A stretch of 42,531 nt of DNA, taken from NCBI GenBank assembly GCA_003222385.1, contig QHVV01000008.1:1-42531 (forward strand). Reading direction: 5' to 3'. Source of the DNA: Acidobacteriota bacterium (lineage in GTDB: Bacteria > Acidobacteriota > Thermoanaerobaculia > UBA5066 > Gp7-AA6). Position 1 is the stretch's first letter; each line of letters begins with the position of its first letter. Shown piece by piece: positions 7,603-14,539 of this stretch. The notes beneath the pieces are model-generated. The model saw only the letters and a list, made by a program, of their open reading frames with translations. It searched no databases and was not told the DNA's origin. The position numbers were made by a program, and so were the translations under genes.

Positions 7603-8571
7603 GTGCCGGTCGAAGAACTCCGTCCATCGGCGCCGATACTCCTCGCGCAACACGGCCGCCGGCTCGTTCGGATGGTGGCAGTGCCCCGCCCCCGGCGCGC
7701 GGAAGACCGCGCTCCCCGGAGGGAGCGCCTCGATCAAACGCTCCACGAAACGCGGCGGGACGAGCCGGTCCTCTTCCCCGTAGACCAGCAGGACCGGACA
7801 GCGCACGCGCTCGAGCGCCGCGACCGGGTCCGCGCGCTCCAAGCCGCCGGCGGCGCTCTCGAGCCCGAGGTCGCGCTTGACGCCCCACACCGTTTGAGCG
7901 ACCGCCCAGCGGGTCGCGAGCGATAGGAAGAGGGAAGGAATGTGCGTCGCGGCGGACAGGTAGTGGCGGGCCATCTCGCGGGGATCGGCGAAGGGCGACT
8001 CGAGCCAGAGCGCGCGGATCCCCGTCCGGTCCGCAGCGAGCGAGAGCGCGATCGAGGAACCCGCCGAGCACGAATGCACGCCCAGCCGGTGCGGGTCGAT
8101 CTTCCAGCGCTCCCGGGCCATGGCGATCGCGTTGGCGAGATCGTCCTTCTCCAGGAACCCGAACGTCATGTATCTCCCGCCGGAGAGGCCGTGTCCACGC
8201 AGGTCCGGGAGCAGCACGTTGTATCCGAGGGCGATCGCGCGAAGCGCGTCCTCCTCCCACTCGGACGCCGCGCCCCCCTTGCCGTGCAGAAAAAGGAGGG
8301 TGGGCCTCCGGTCCGGCTCGCCCGGCGACGCGAACGTCGCGACGAGCTCGACCGGATCGAGCGGGCTTCCGGCGTGCCGCAACTCTTCCACGAGGTTGGC
8401 CGCGTTCGACAGCGCGGCAAGCAGCTCCTTGCGCCGGTCCGCCGTGGGCCCGAGCCCGGTCGCCGAAACGAGCCGTGCGGCCAGTCGTCGCGACGCGATC
8501 CACGAACCGGCGACGAAGAGGGCGGCGGCCGCGGAGAGGACGGAGAAGAAACGGCGGACCGCGCGGCTCAA
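7585..8571 (-). CDS. Alpha/beta hydrolase, membrane-anchored
   Basis: About 328 residues from a TTG at 8571. The track's TTG at 8691 lies 95 bp inside the ferredoxin gene and its N-terminus looks like an out-of-frame shadow; no other start lies between them. A hydrophobic segment (FFSVLSAAAALFVAGSWIA) suggests an N-terminal membrane anchor. The fold motifs are LLFLHGKGGAASEWEEDA (oxyanion region), DLRGHGLSGG, the nucleophile elbow VHSCSAGSS, LLVYGEEDRLVP (acid) and PGAGHCHHP (His). This resembles the YfhR/BEM46-type serine hydrolases. The substrate is unknown. It lies 25 bp after the ferredoxin stop and overlaps rlmN tail to tail by 18 bp. Confidence 0.85.
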   Translation of the reverse strand: MSRAVRRFFSVLSAAAALFVAGSWIASRRLAARLVSATGLGPTADRRKELLAALSNAANLVEELRHAGSPLDPVELVATFASPGEPDRRPTLLFLHGKGGAASEWEEDALRAIALGYNVLLPDLRGHGLSGGRYMTFGFLEKDDLANAIAMARERWKIDPHRLGVHSCSAGSSIALSLAADRTGIRALWLESPFADPREMARHYLSAATHIPSLFLSLATRWAVAQTVWGVKRDLGLESAAGGLERADPVAALERVRCPVLLVYGEEDRLVPPRFVERLIEALPPGSAVFRAPGAGHCHHPNEPAAVLREEYRRRWTEFFDRHLPVSG

Positions 8572-8596
8572 TGGAAAGAGGAGGGCGGAGAGCCGC

Positions 8597-8992
8597 CTAG
8601 GGGATGCCGTGCGCGGCGCGGACCTTCCGGGCTTTCTTCCCGAAGAGGCCGACGACCTCGACGGGACCGCGGACGTAGGCCTGGCAGGCAAGCCGGATCG
8701 GCTTCCCCTTCCAGCGTTTCCGGATGAACGCGAGCGGCTTTCCGAGCCACCACGTCGCGAGCGAGAACTTTTCCCGGTGCGTCGGCGCCGAGAGGTTTTC
8801 GCCTCCCGCGAGCGGCAGCACCGCGCAGGTCGTGCAGAGACCGTTGCCGCCGCACCACTTCCAGAGCCGGGCGTCCGCGTCGAGGGCGGCGTCCCACAGC
8901 CGGTACCCGTCCCAGACGTCGATCTCCTCCCCGTTGATCACGCAACGGACGCGGCGCGTAGGGGAAGATGCTTTTCCGGGTTCGCCCGCCAT
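8597..8992 (-). CDS. 2Fe-2S ferredoxin, adrenodoxin-type
   Basis: 131 residues, a beta-grasp 2Fe-2S ferredoxin. Ligands lie in WCGGNGLCTTCAVLP (Cx5Cx2C) and RLACQAYVRGPVEV (fourth Cys). The Cx5C spacing is that of adrenodoxin/Isc-Fdx proteins rather than plant-type (Cx4C). Between the third and fourth Cys is a longer, basic stretch (REKFSLATWWLGKPLAFIRKRWKGK) than in typical small ferredoxins. It probably carries electrons in the cytosol; no iscSUA genes are nearby. It sits 9 bp after the preceding lipoprotein gene on the same strand, with TAGAAT 6 nt before the ATG overlapping that gene's stop. Confidence 0.88.
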   Translation of the reverse strand: MAGEPGKASSPTRRVRCVINGEEIDVWDGYRLWDAALDADARLWKWCGGNGLCTTCAVLPLAGGENLSAPTHREKFSLATWWLGKPLAFIRKRWKGKPIRLACQAYVRGPVEVVGLFGKKARKVRAAHGIP

Positions 8993-9001
8993 GCGCCGAT
9001 T

Positions 9002-9439
9002 CTAAGGCGCGCGGCGGGAGAGCAGCGCGCGGTCCCAGTCGTCGCGGCGGAACACGAGGTCGACGCCGGTCCGGCTGTCGCGAGGGGAAAGCGCCACGAG
9101 CATGCGTGAGGGGTCGTCTTTTCGCGGCGTGACCACGGTGATTCCCTTCCACGAGATCAGGAAGCCGTACTCCCCCGGCGCGACGAGCGTCAGCCGGAAC
9201 CGCCCCGCGGCGTCGGTCACCGAGGGGGGCGACCAGCCGACGTCCTTCTCCCGGGGCAAGCCCCATACCGTCACTCCGGCGGCGGGGCGACCCTCCCGAT
9301 CGAGGACGCGGCCTTCGACGATCGCCGGGGGATTTCGGGCACGGCGGATCGCCTCCGGCGTCGCCCGCGGGCGGGTCGCGCAGCCCGACGCGAGAACGAG
9401 CGCGATCCAGACGATCGCGCGCATTCCCTGTCTCTTCAC
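9002..9439 (-). CDS. Lipoprotein with carboxypeptidase-regulatory-like domain
   Basis: 145 residues from a GTG at 9439 (or 140 from ATG at 9424). The leader MRAIVWIALVLASGC ends in a lipobox-like LASGC, so it is probably lipidated and held in the envelope. The body is one beta-sandwich of the CarboxypepD_reg type: VEGRVLDREGRPAAGVTVWG, then VTDAAGRFRLTLVAPGEYGFLISWKG. Such domains bind or space partners and have no catalysis. The C-terminus (GVDLVFRRDDWDRALLSRRAP) is charged. It lies just upstream of the ferredoxin gene on the same strand and divergent from the OsmC-like gene. Confidence 0.75.
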   Translation of the reverse strand: MKRQGMRAIVWIALVLASGCATRPRATPEAIRRARNPPAIVEGRVLDREGRPAAGVTVWGLPREKDVGWSPPSVTDAAGRFRLTLVAPGEYGFLISWKGITVVTPRKDDPSRMLVALSPRDSRTGVDLVFRRDDWDRALLSRRAP

Positions 9440-9444
9440 CGGTC

Positions 9445-9450
9445 TATGAT
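9445..9450 (+). promoter_or_regulatory. Putative -10 element of the OsmC-like gene
   Basis: TATGAT on the plus strand. The ATG inside this hexamer is the ORF track's start for the OsmC-like gene, which makes that start unlikely. The ATG at 9467 has AGAGG just upstream and lies where a short leader would place it. Confidence 0.4.
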
Positions 9451-9466
9451 CCCTCGAGAGGCGACG

Positions 9467-10006
9467 ATGACGGAGTCGGAGATACCGTCCGGGAAGAACA
9501 CCCGCATGTCTCAGGCCGACGGCGCGGCGCCGACCGCCTCCACGGCGACCGCAAAGGAGCCGGAGCCCGGGCAGATCTTCTACGCTGCCGCGAACTGGAA
9601 GGGGGACGGTGCCGGAGCGGGCGTGATCCGTCTGCCCGCCGCCGGCCTGACGATCCCGATCGCCGGCTCGCGCAAACCGGATGAGCCCGCGGCATCGGCG
9701 AATCCGGAAGAGCTGCTTTTAGCCGCGGTCGCGGCCTGTTTCGTCAACACGTGGGCGATCTTCCTGAAGAAGCTCCAGGTCGCGTACCCCGAGCCCGCCA
9801 TCCGCCTGGACGGATCGCTCGGGAAAGATCCCGCGGGCGGATACCGGATGACCGGCGCGGTCATCCATGCCCTGGTGCCCGCGTCGCTCCTGGAGAAGGA
9901 CCGGGCGCGCGTGGAGAAGACCCTCCAGCTGTCCGAGAAGTACTGCATCATCACGAAGGTCGCCCGCGCGGCCATGCCGGTCAGAGTCGAGATCGAAGCC
10001 GTCTGA
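9467..10006 (+). CDS. OsmC/Ohr-family peroxidase-like protein
   Basis: 179 residues from ATG 9467, chosen because AGAGG precedes it and the earlier ATG lies in a -10-like hexamer. The first ~35 residues are a low-complexity Ala/Thr lead. The OsmC fold follows: FYAAANWKGDGAGAGVIRLP, then NPEELLLAAVAACFVNTWAIFL with C91, and a second Cys C160 in LSEKYCIITKVA. The two Cys are the peroxidatic and resolving residues of thiol peroxidases that reduce organic hydroperoxides. It ends 1 bp short of the convergent, frameshifted Smr gene. Confidence 0.9.
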   Translation: MTESEIPSGKNTRMSQADGAAPTASTATAKEPEPGQIFYAAANWKGDGAGAGVIRLPAAGLTIPIAGSRKPDEPAASANPEELLLAAVAACFVNTWAIFLKKLQVAYPEPAIRLDGSLGKDPAGGYRMTGAVIHALVPASLLEKDRARVEKTLQLSEKYCIITKVARAAMPVRVEIEAV

Positions 10007-10007
10007 C

Positions 10008-10252
10008 TCAGGGTCCGCGCTTCAGGACCACCACGGTCGCTCCGAAACCGCCTCTCTCCGGGGGGGCGTCGAAAAAGTCGGCGATCCGAAGGTCGCCCGC
10101 GGGCGGACTCCGCGCCCCTTTCCGTGGATTAGCCGGACCTCGGCAAATCCACGGCGCCGCGCTTCGTCGAGATAGTCCGAGACGACTCTTCCGACGTCGC
10201 GAGGAAGGAACGAGTGGAGATCGAGGGAATCTTCGATCGGAATCCGCTTCAA
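10008..10252 (-). pseudogene. Smr (MutS2 C-terminal-like) domain protein, frameshifted
   Basis: The 76-residue ORF (10022-10252) begins like small Smr proteins: MKRIPIEDSLDLHSFLPRDVGRVV and VRLIHGKGRGV. It then loses homology and ends in RREAVSERPWWS. In the -1 frame the next bases read DLRIADFFDAPPERGGFGATVVVLKRGP, the expected Smr C-terminus, ending at a TGA at 10008-10010. About seven codons of the usual spacer are also missing, so this looks like a small out-of-frame deletion and not one miscalled base. Smr domains bind or nick branched DNA or RNA. It follows the zinc-ribbon gene by 24 bp. Confidence 0.75.
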
Positions 10253-10276
10253 GAGCGCAGTCGAGACCGGGCGGCC

Positions 10277-10549
10277 TCAGTCGGCGGTGAGACGAACGCG
10301 CAGGTCATCGGACCGCTCGCCGCCGACCGCGTCGGGCGCGTCGGGCAGCGGAAGCGGAGCGCCGCAGACGCACGCGACCACGATCGGCTTCGCGGCGGCG
10401 TCTCCCGCGAGCTCGAACGGCTTCCCGTCGTTGATCGATCGATCGGCGGACCAGCGCCGCACGGAGCCCAGGATCCCCCCCGGACGCACCGTCCAGTTGA
10501 CGGCCAGGTGGCAGTGGCAGTTGGGGCAATCCGCCCAGTGGTAATTCAT
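10277..10549 (-). CDS. Small zinc-ribbon protein of unknown function
   Basis: 90 residues. Two Cys pairs could bind a zinc: CPNCHCHLAVNW near residues 8-13 and VVACVCGAPLPLP near residues 59-62. A conserved-looking WTVRPGGILGSVRRWSADRS lies between. No membrane segment or signal peptide. I do not recognise the family. It sits 10 bp downstream of the diguanylate cyclase and 24 bp upstream of the broken Smr gene, all on the minus strand, so the three are probably one operon. Confidence 0.7.
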   Translation of the reverse strand: MNYHWADCPNCHCHLAVNWTVRPGGILGSVRRWSADRSINDGKPFELAGDAAAKPIVVACVCGAPLPLPDAPDAVGGERSDDLRVRLTAD

Positions 10550-10559
10550 GGCTTCGTCT

Positions 10560-11723
10560 TCATCCCCGCATCTCCTTGTGCGCCTTCTTTCGCTCGTACA
10601 TTACGCCGTCGGCCTTCTCGATCGCGTCCTCGATCGAAATCCGCCGCGAGAAGGGGGCGACGCCGACCGATGCGGCGAGGAACCTCGGATACGCCCGCTC
10701 CTTCAGCCGGGGCGTCTGGCGCACTTCGTCGATCTTGCCGGGGAGCATGTAGAAACGCCGCTTCGCGAGGTCTTCGTCCATCCCCGGAAGAATGACCAAG
10801 AACTCGTCTCCTCCCCATCGGATCAGGAAGTCGGCTCCACGAATGAGCTTCTTGATCGCGGTGGCGATCGTCCAGATGGCTCTGTCTCCGACGTCGTGGC
10901 CCTGGGTGTCGTTGATCGTCTTCAGCTCGTCGACGTCAACGAGCACGACGGTGCCTCCGGCCGCCTCCCGGTCGAGGGTCGGTCGGATCTCGTCGAAGAA
11001 GTGCCGGTTGTAGACCTCGGTCAGCGGATCGATCAGCGCGAGGCGTTTGCGACGTCGGGTGTCGTCCAGCGCCCGGGCGTGGATGACCGACAGCCGGGCC
11101 TCGGTCTCTTCCATGGCCCAGATGATGAGCCCGATCCCGAACAGCATCTCGAGAAACAGGTCGTAAAAGCCGGCGTACAGCAGAAACGAATCGCGAGGCC
11201 CCGGACCGGTCGCGAGCGCGTACGAGACCGCATACGCCGCCCGGAACGCGGCAGTCACGAACGCGAGGAGAGCGGCGAGCCGTTTTCCGAGACCGGATGT
11301 CCGGCTCGCGCCGATCAATACCGCGATCGCCGACCACGCGATGGCGAGCAGACCCGAGTGGAGCGAATAGAAGAGGACCCCCTGACCGCTCCAGAACACG
11401 ATGGCGAGGGAAAGGGGCAGCGCAAGAACCGCGGTGACCGCCAGAGGTCGCGCGAGAGCCGCGTTCCGATCCATCCGGCGCGCCGCCACGACGAGCGCGA
11501 CGATGAAGAGCGTCTTCCAGTACTGAAAGAGGAGGTTCTCGAAGGGAAGCCCCCGCCCGGAGAGCAGCTGCAACGAAGCGAGCGAGAGAGAAAGGAAGAG
11601 GAACGCGACCCCGGCCGCGTTCAGCGCACGGTTCCCTTTTCCTCGCGAAAGATAGAGAAAGATCGCGGCGAGCAGCGCGGAACCGACCGTGTGCAGGAGC
11701 TGACCCAGGAAAAAGATGTCCAT
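10560..11723 (-). CDS. Membrane-bound diguanylate cyclase (GGDEF)
   Basis: 387 residues. The N-terminal ~210 residues have about six to eight hydrophobic segments (MDIFFLGQLLHTVGSALLAAIFLYL, GLGKRLAALLAFVTAAFRAAYAVSYAL, LFLEMLFGIGLIIWAME), a 7TM-like sensor. The GGDEF domain starts near residue 220 (LALIDPLTEVYNRHFFDE) and has RWGGDEFLVILPGMD at ~301-307. An intact RGAD I-site precedes it by five residues, so product inhibition is expected. It should make cyclic di-GMP from GTP; there is no EAL domain. TACCCT lies 12 nt before the ATG. Confidence 0.92.
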   Translation of the reverse strand: MDIFFLGQLLHTVGSALLAAIFLYLSRGKGNRALNAAGVAFLFLSLSLASLQLLSGRGLPFENLLFQYWKTLFIVALVVAARRMDRNAALARPLAVTAVLALPLSLAIVFWSGQGVLFYSLHSGLLAIAWSAIAVLIGASRTSGLGKRLAALLAFVTAAFRAAYAVSYALATGPGPRDSFLLYAGFYDLFLEMLFGIGLIIWAMEETEARLSVIHARALDDTRRRKRLALIDPLTEVYNRHFFDEIRPTLDREAAGGTVVLVDVDELKTINDTQGHDVGDRAIWTIATAIKKLIRGADFLIRWGGDEFLVILPGMDEDLAKRRFYMLPGKIDEVRQTPRLKERAYPRFLAASVGVAPFSRRISIEDAIEKADGVMYERKKAHKEMRG

Positions 11724-11774
11724 GTATTGCTTTCAAGGGTAGAGACTTGCGTGCCGCCGGTCAACGGGCGGCGC

Positions 11775-11846
11775 GGGGACAGACCACGGTTTCCGCAAGC
11801 TCGGTCCTAAACGAACTGCAGACGGTGGAAACCGTGGTCTGTCCCC
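11775..11846. repeat. GGGGACAG-ended palindromic element
   Basis: A 72-bp inverted repeat with perfect 20-bp arms: GGGGACAGACCACGGTTTCC (11775-11794) and its exact complement at 11827-11846, around a 32-bp centre. It lies between the divergent diguanylate cyclase and metallopeptidase genes. Its GGGGACAGAC ends match those of the element at 3522-3574, while the inner arm sequence differs, so the two share termini but are not copies. The track's start at 11747 reads through this element and is therefore spurious. Confidence 0.8.
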
Positions 11847-11875
11847 GATCACGTGCTACCCTTTTGCCAAGACCC

Positions 11876-12889
11876 TTGCAAGCCTTCGAGAAAGCGCCTC
11901 CGGACGTCCAGGAAATCCTTTCCAAGCCGATCAAGGAACTGGGCCTCAAGCTCGAAGGCTCGCCGCTCGAGCGCTCGATCCAGAGGCTCTACCGGGAGCT
12001 CGACCGCAAAGGGATCCATCGGTTCCGACCGCTCTGTTATCTGACGGACGAATGGGGATGTCCCTCCGGAGAGCCGGTCATCGGAATCCCGTTCTACCTC
12101 GCGAACCCGAAGCTCGCGCGGCTCGAAAAGGAGATGAACGATCTCGAGGACGAGCGCGAGATCATGATGTATCTGCGGCACGAAGCCGGACACGCGTTCA
12201 ACTATGCGTACCGCCTCTACGAGACGTCGGAGTGGCGCGACCTGTTCGGTCCGTTCCGGCGGCCGTATCGTGAGAGCTACCGGCCGGTCCCTTTCTCGAA
12301 GCGCTTCGTCCGACACATCGACGGCTGGTACGCGCAGAAGCACCCGGACGAGGACTTCGCCGAAACCTTCGCCGTCTGGCTGACGCCCCGGTCGAACTGG
12401 CGCAAGAAGTACCGCGGCTGGGGGGCCCTCGCGAAGCTCAAGTACGTCGATCGCATGGCGCGCAGGTTCCGCGACGCCGATCCGCTCCGTTCCAAGGGGC
12501 GGACCGACATCACCGTCGAGGAGATGGAGACCACGGTCGCCGACTTCTACGACAAAGCGCTCACCGAACCGCTCTCCGCCGAGGAGCTGCCGCTCGAGGC
12601 CGACCTGAACGACATCTTCAACGCCTCGCGCCGTCGCAAGAAGGGGGTCCGTCCGGCCGTCGATCTCCTGCGCGAGAACCACAAGGCGATGGTGGACAAG
12701 CTGACCTACTGGACCGGAGTCCAGCGGCCGCTCGTCAAGGGTCTCGTCCAGGCGATCGAATCGAAAGTGGGCGAGCTCGGGCTGCGGGCGGACGTGAAGT
12801 GCGAGAAGGAGCACCTGACGGAGGTGACCGTCTATGCGACGGCTCTCGCGATGAACTACCTGACCCGCGGAAAGTTCGTGCAGCCCTGA
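11876..12889 (+). CDS. Putative zinc-binding metallopeptidase
   Basis: About 337 residues from TTG 11876; TTG 11864 is also possible, and the track's upstream part lies in the palindrome. The zincin motif is RHEAGHAFNYAY (H102, E103, H106), with a likely third ligand in DEDFAETFAVWL. A conserved entry region reads FRPLCYLTDEWGCPSGEPVIGIPFYLANPKLARLE. No signal peptide, so it should be cytosolic. The family is known as a putative zinc-binding metallopeptidase; the substrate is unknown. The ATP-grasp gene follows after 4 bp, so translation is coupled and a joint role in making and trimming a peptide or amide bond is plausible. Confidence 0.82.
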   Translation: MQAFEKAPPDVQEILSKPIKELGLKLEGSPLERSIQRLYRELDRKGIHRFRPLCYLTDEWGCPSGEPVIGIPFYLANPKLARLEKEMNDLEDEREIMMYLRHEAGHAFNYAYRLYETSEWRDLFGPFRRPYRESYRPVPFSKRFVRHIDGWYAQKHPDEDFAETFAVWLTPRSNWRKKYRGWGALAKLKYVDRMARRFRDADPLRSKGRTDITVEEMETTVADFYDKALTEPLSAEELPLEADLNDIFNASRRRKKGVRPAVDLLRENHKAMVDKLTYWTGVQRPLVKGLVQAIESKVGELGLRADVKCEKEHLTEVTVYATALAMNYLTRGKFVQP

Positions 12890-12893
12890 ACGG

Positions 12894-13934
12894 ATGAGCT
12901 CCGAGAAATTCCGGGTCGCGGTCCTCTACGACGTCTGGGAAGAGACCGAGCCGGCGCCCGAGCCGGCTCCGGCGAAGCCGGTCCGCGGCAAGCGGCGCAA
13001 GAAGAAGCGCGAGAAGGCGGACCGCGAGGAGATCTTCGAAGCTCTCGGAAAGCTGGGTCACGAACCCTTCTACCAGGTCTTGGACGGCGCCGAGAAGACG
13101 CTGGTCGCGCTCGCCCGCTTGAATGTCGACCTCGTCTTCAACCTGACCGAGTCGTACGCCGGCGACGACACGAAAGACATGAACATCGCGGCGTACCTGG
13201 AGTTGCTCGACTGCCGCTACACCGGAGCCGGTCCCCACGCGCTCTACCTCGCGCAGGACAAGGCGCTCGCGAAGAAAATCTTCGCTTTCCACGGAATCAA
13301 GACGCCGTACTTCGCGACCTCCTATCGCGGCAAGCTGGACCATTCGCACGACATCTCTTTCCCGCTGATCGTGAAGCCCACCTCCGAGGACGGCTCGATC
13401 GGCATCGACACCGGCTCCGTCGTCGAAAGCATCAAGGAGCTGATGGAGCGGATTCACTACATCCAGCAGGAATTCGATTCACCGGCGTTGATCGAGGAGT
13501 ACATCGAGGGGCGAGAGATCTACGCGGCCATCATCGGTAACGAGAACCCGGAGGTCCTGCCGATGGTGGAGCTGGATCTCTCGAAGCTGCCGAAAGGGAC
13601 GCCGAAGATCGCGGGCAAAGAGGTCAAGTGGGACAAGGAGACCGAGGCGTACAAGGTGACCAAGTCCGCTCCCGCCGAGGACCTCGCAGAGTCGACGATC
13701 AAGCGGCTGTCGGACACCGCGCTCTCGGTGTACCAGGCTCTGAAGCTACGCGACTACGGGCGGGTCGACATGCGGTTGACGAAGAAAGGAGAGGTGTTCG
13801 TCATCGAAGCAAACCCGAACCCCTGGCTCGCGTCGACCTCGGAGTTCGCCATGGCCGCGAAGAAGGCGGGTCGCAGCTATACGGACTTGATCCGCGAGAT
13901 CGTGGATCTGGCGCGGGCGAGGTACACGGCGTAG
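12894..13934 (+). CDS. D-alanine-D-alanine ligase-like ATP-grasp enzyme
   Basis: 346 residues. The N-terminus (KFRVAVLYDVWEE) opens like Ddl but is interrupted by a Pro/Lys-rich stretch (residues ~21-45, PAKPVRGKRRKKKREK). ATP-grasp features follow: LVFNLTESYAG, YTGAGPHALYLAQDKALAKKIF, FPLIVKPTSEDGSIGID, ALIEEYIEGREIYAAIIG and the metal-binding GRVDMRL...EVFVIEANPNPWL. These predict ATP-dependent ligation of an amino acid or peptide carboxylate. No mur genes are near, so standard cell-wall D-Ala-D-Ala synthesis is unlikely. It is tightly linked to the upstream metallopeptidase gene (4-bp gap). Confidence 0.88.
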   Translation: MSSEKFRVAVLYDVWEETEPAPEPAPAKPVRGKRRKKKREKADREEIFEALGKLGHEPFYQVLDGAEKTLVALARLNVDLVFNLTESYAGDDTKDMNIAAYLELLDCRYTGAGPHALYLAQDKALAKKIFAFHGIKTPYFATSYRGKLDHSHDISFPLIVKPTSEDGSIGIDTGSVVESIKELMERIHYIQQEFDSPALIEEYIEGREIYAAIIGNENPEVLPMVELDLSKLPKGTPKIAGKEVKWDKETEAYKVTKSAPAEDLAESTIKRLSDTALSVYQALKLRDYGRVDMRLTKKGEVFVIEANPNPWLASTSEFAMAAKKAGRSYTDLIREIVDLARARYTA

Positions 13935-13972
13935 GGTCCGGCCAAAGTAGACTCCGCAGAGAGGGCAGATCG

Positions 13973-14524
13973 ATGCGAAAAGTACTCGCGGGAATCCTCT
14001 GTCTGGCAATCGTCACGCCGGCTCTCGCGGGCGAAGTGGCCGGGGTGACGCTGCCCGACACGGCGACCGTCGAGGGCAAGACCTTGAAGCTGAACGGCAT
14101 GGGCTTGCGGACGAAAGTCGTGTTCAAGGTCTACGTGGCCGGGTTGTATCTCGAGACCCCGTCGAAGGACGGCGGCACCGTGATCTCGTCCGACCAGGTC
14201 AAACAGATGCAGCTCTCCCTGCTGCGGAGCCTCGATCACTCGAAGATCACCGAAGCGATCACCGAAGGCTTCGAGAAGAACTCGAAGAGTCAGCTCGCCG
14301 GCTTGAAAGCGCGCCTCGACCGGTTGAACTCGATGATCCCAAACGTCGAGAAGGGCGATCGGATCGTGCTCACGTACGTCCCGGGCAAGGGAACGATCGT
14401 TTCGGCGAAGAACGTCGAGAAAGGCGTCATCGAGGGTAAAGACTTCGCCGATGCGCTCTTCTCCGTCTGGCTCGGGGCAACCCCGGTCCAGGCCGACCTG
14501 AAGAAAGGGTTGCTCGGCGGTTGA
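13973..14524 (+). CDS. Secreted chalcone-isomerase-like protein
   Basis: 183 residues from ATG 13973, preceded by GAGAGGG; the track's longer ORF starts inside the ATP-grasp gene. Residues 1-19 are a signal peptide (MRKVLAGILCLAIVTPALAG). The mature part fits the chalcone-isomerase-like fold: EVAGVTLPDTATVEGKTLKLNGMGLRTKVVFKVYVAGLYLE, KQMQLSLLRSLDHSKITEAI, DRIVLTYVPGKGTIVSAKN and FADALFSVWLG. Bacterial members of this family probably bind fatty acids or other small hydrophobic ligands and are not true flavonoid enzymes. Likely periplasmic. TAGACT lies 24 nt upstream and may be its own -10. Confidence 0.85.
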   Translation: MRKVLAGILCLAIVTPALAGEVAGVTLPDTATVEGKTLKLNGMGLRTKVVFKVYVAGLYLETPSKDGGTVISSDQVKQMQLSLLRSLDHSKITEAITEGFEKNSKSQLAGLKARLDRLNSMIPNVEKGDRIVLTYVPGKGTIVSAKNVEKGVIEGKDFADALFSVWLGATPVQADLKKGLLGG

Positions 14525-14539
14525 CCGCGCGATCGAAAG

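Noticed and set aside
11747-11875. First ~43 codons of the track's metallopeptidase ORF
   Set aside because: They are encoded in the 72-bp palindrome, so this extension is not a conserved coding sequence.
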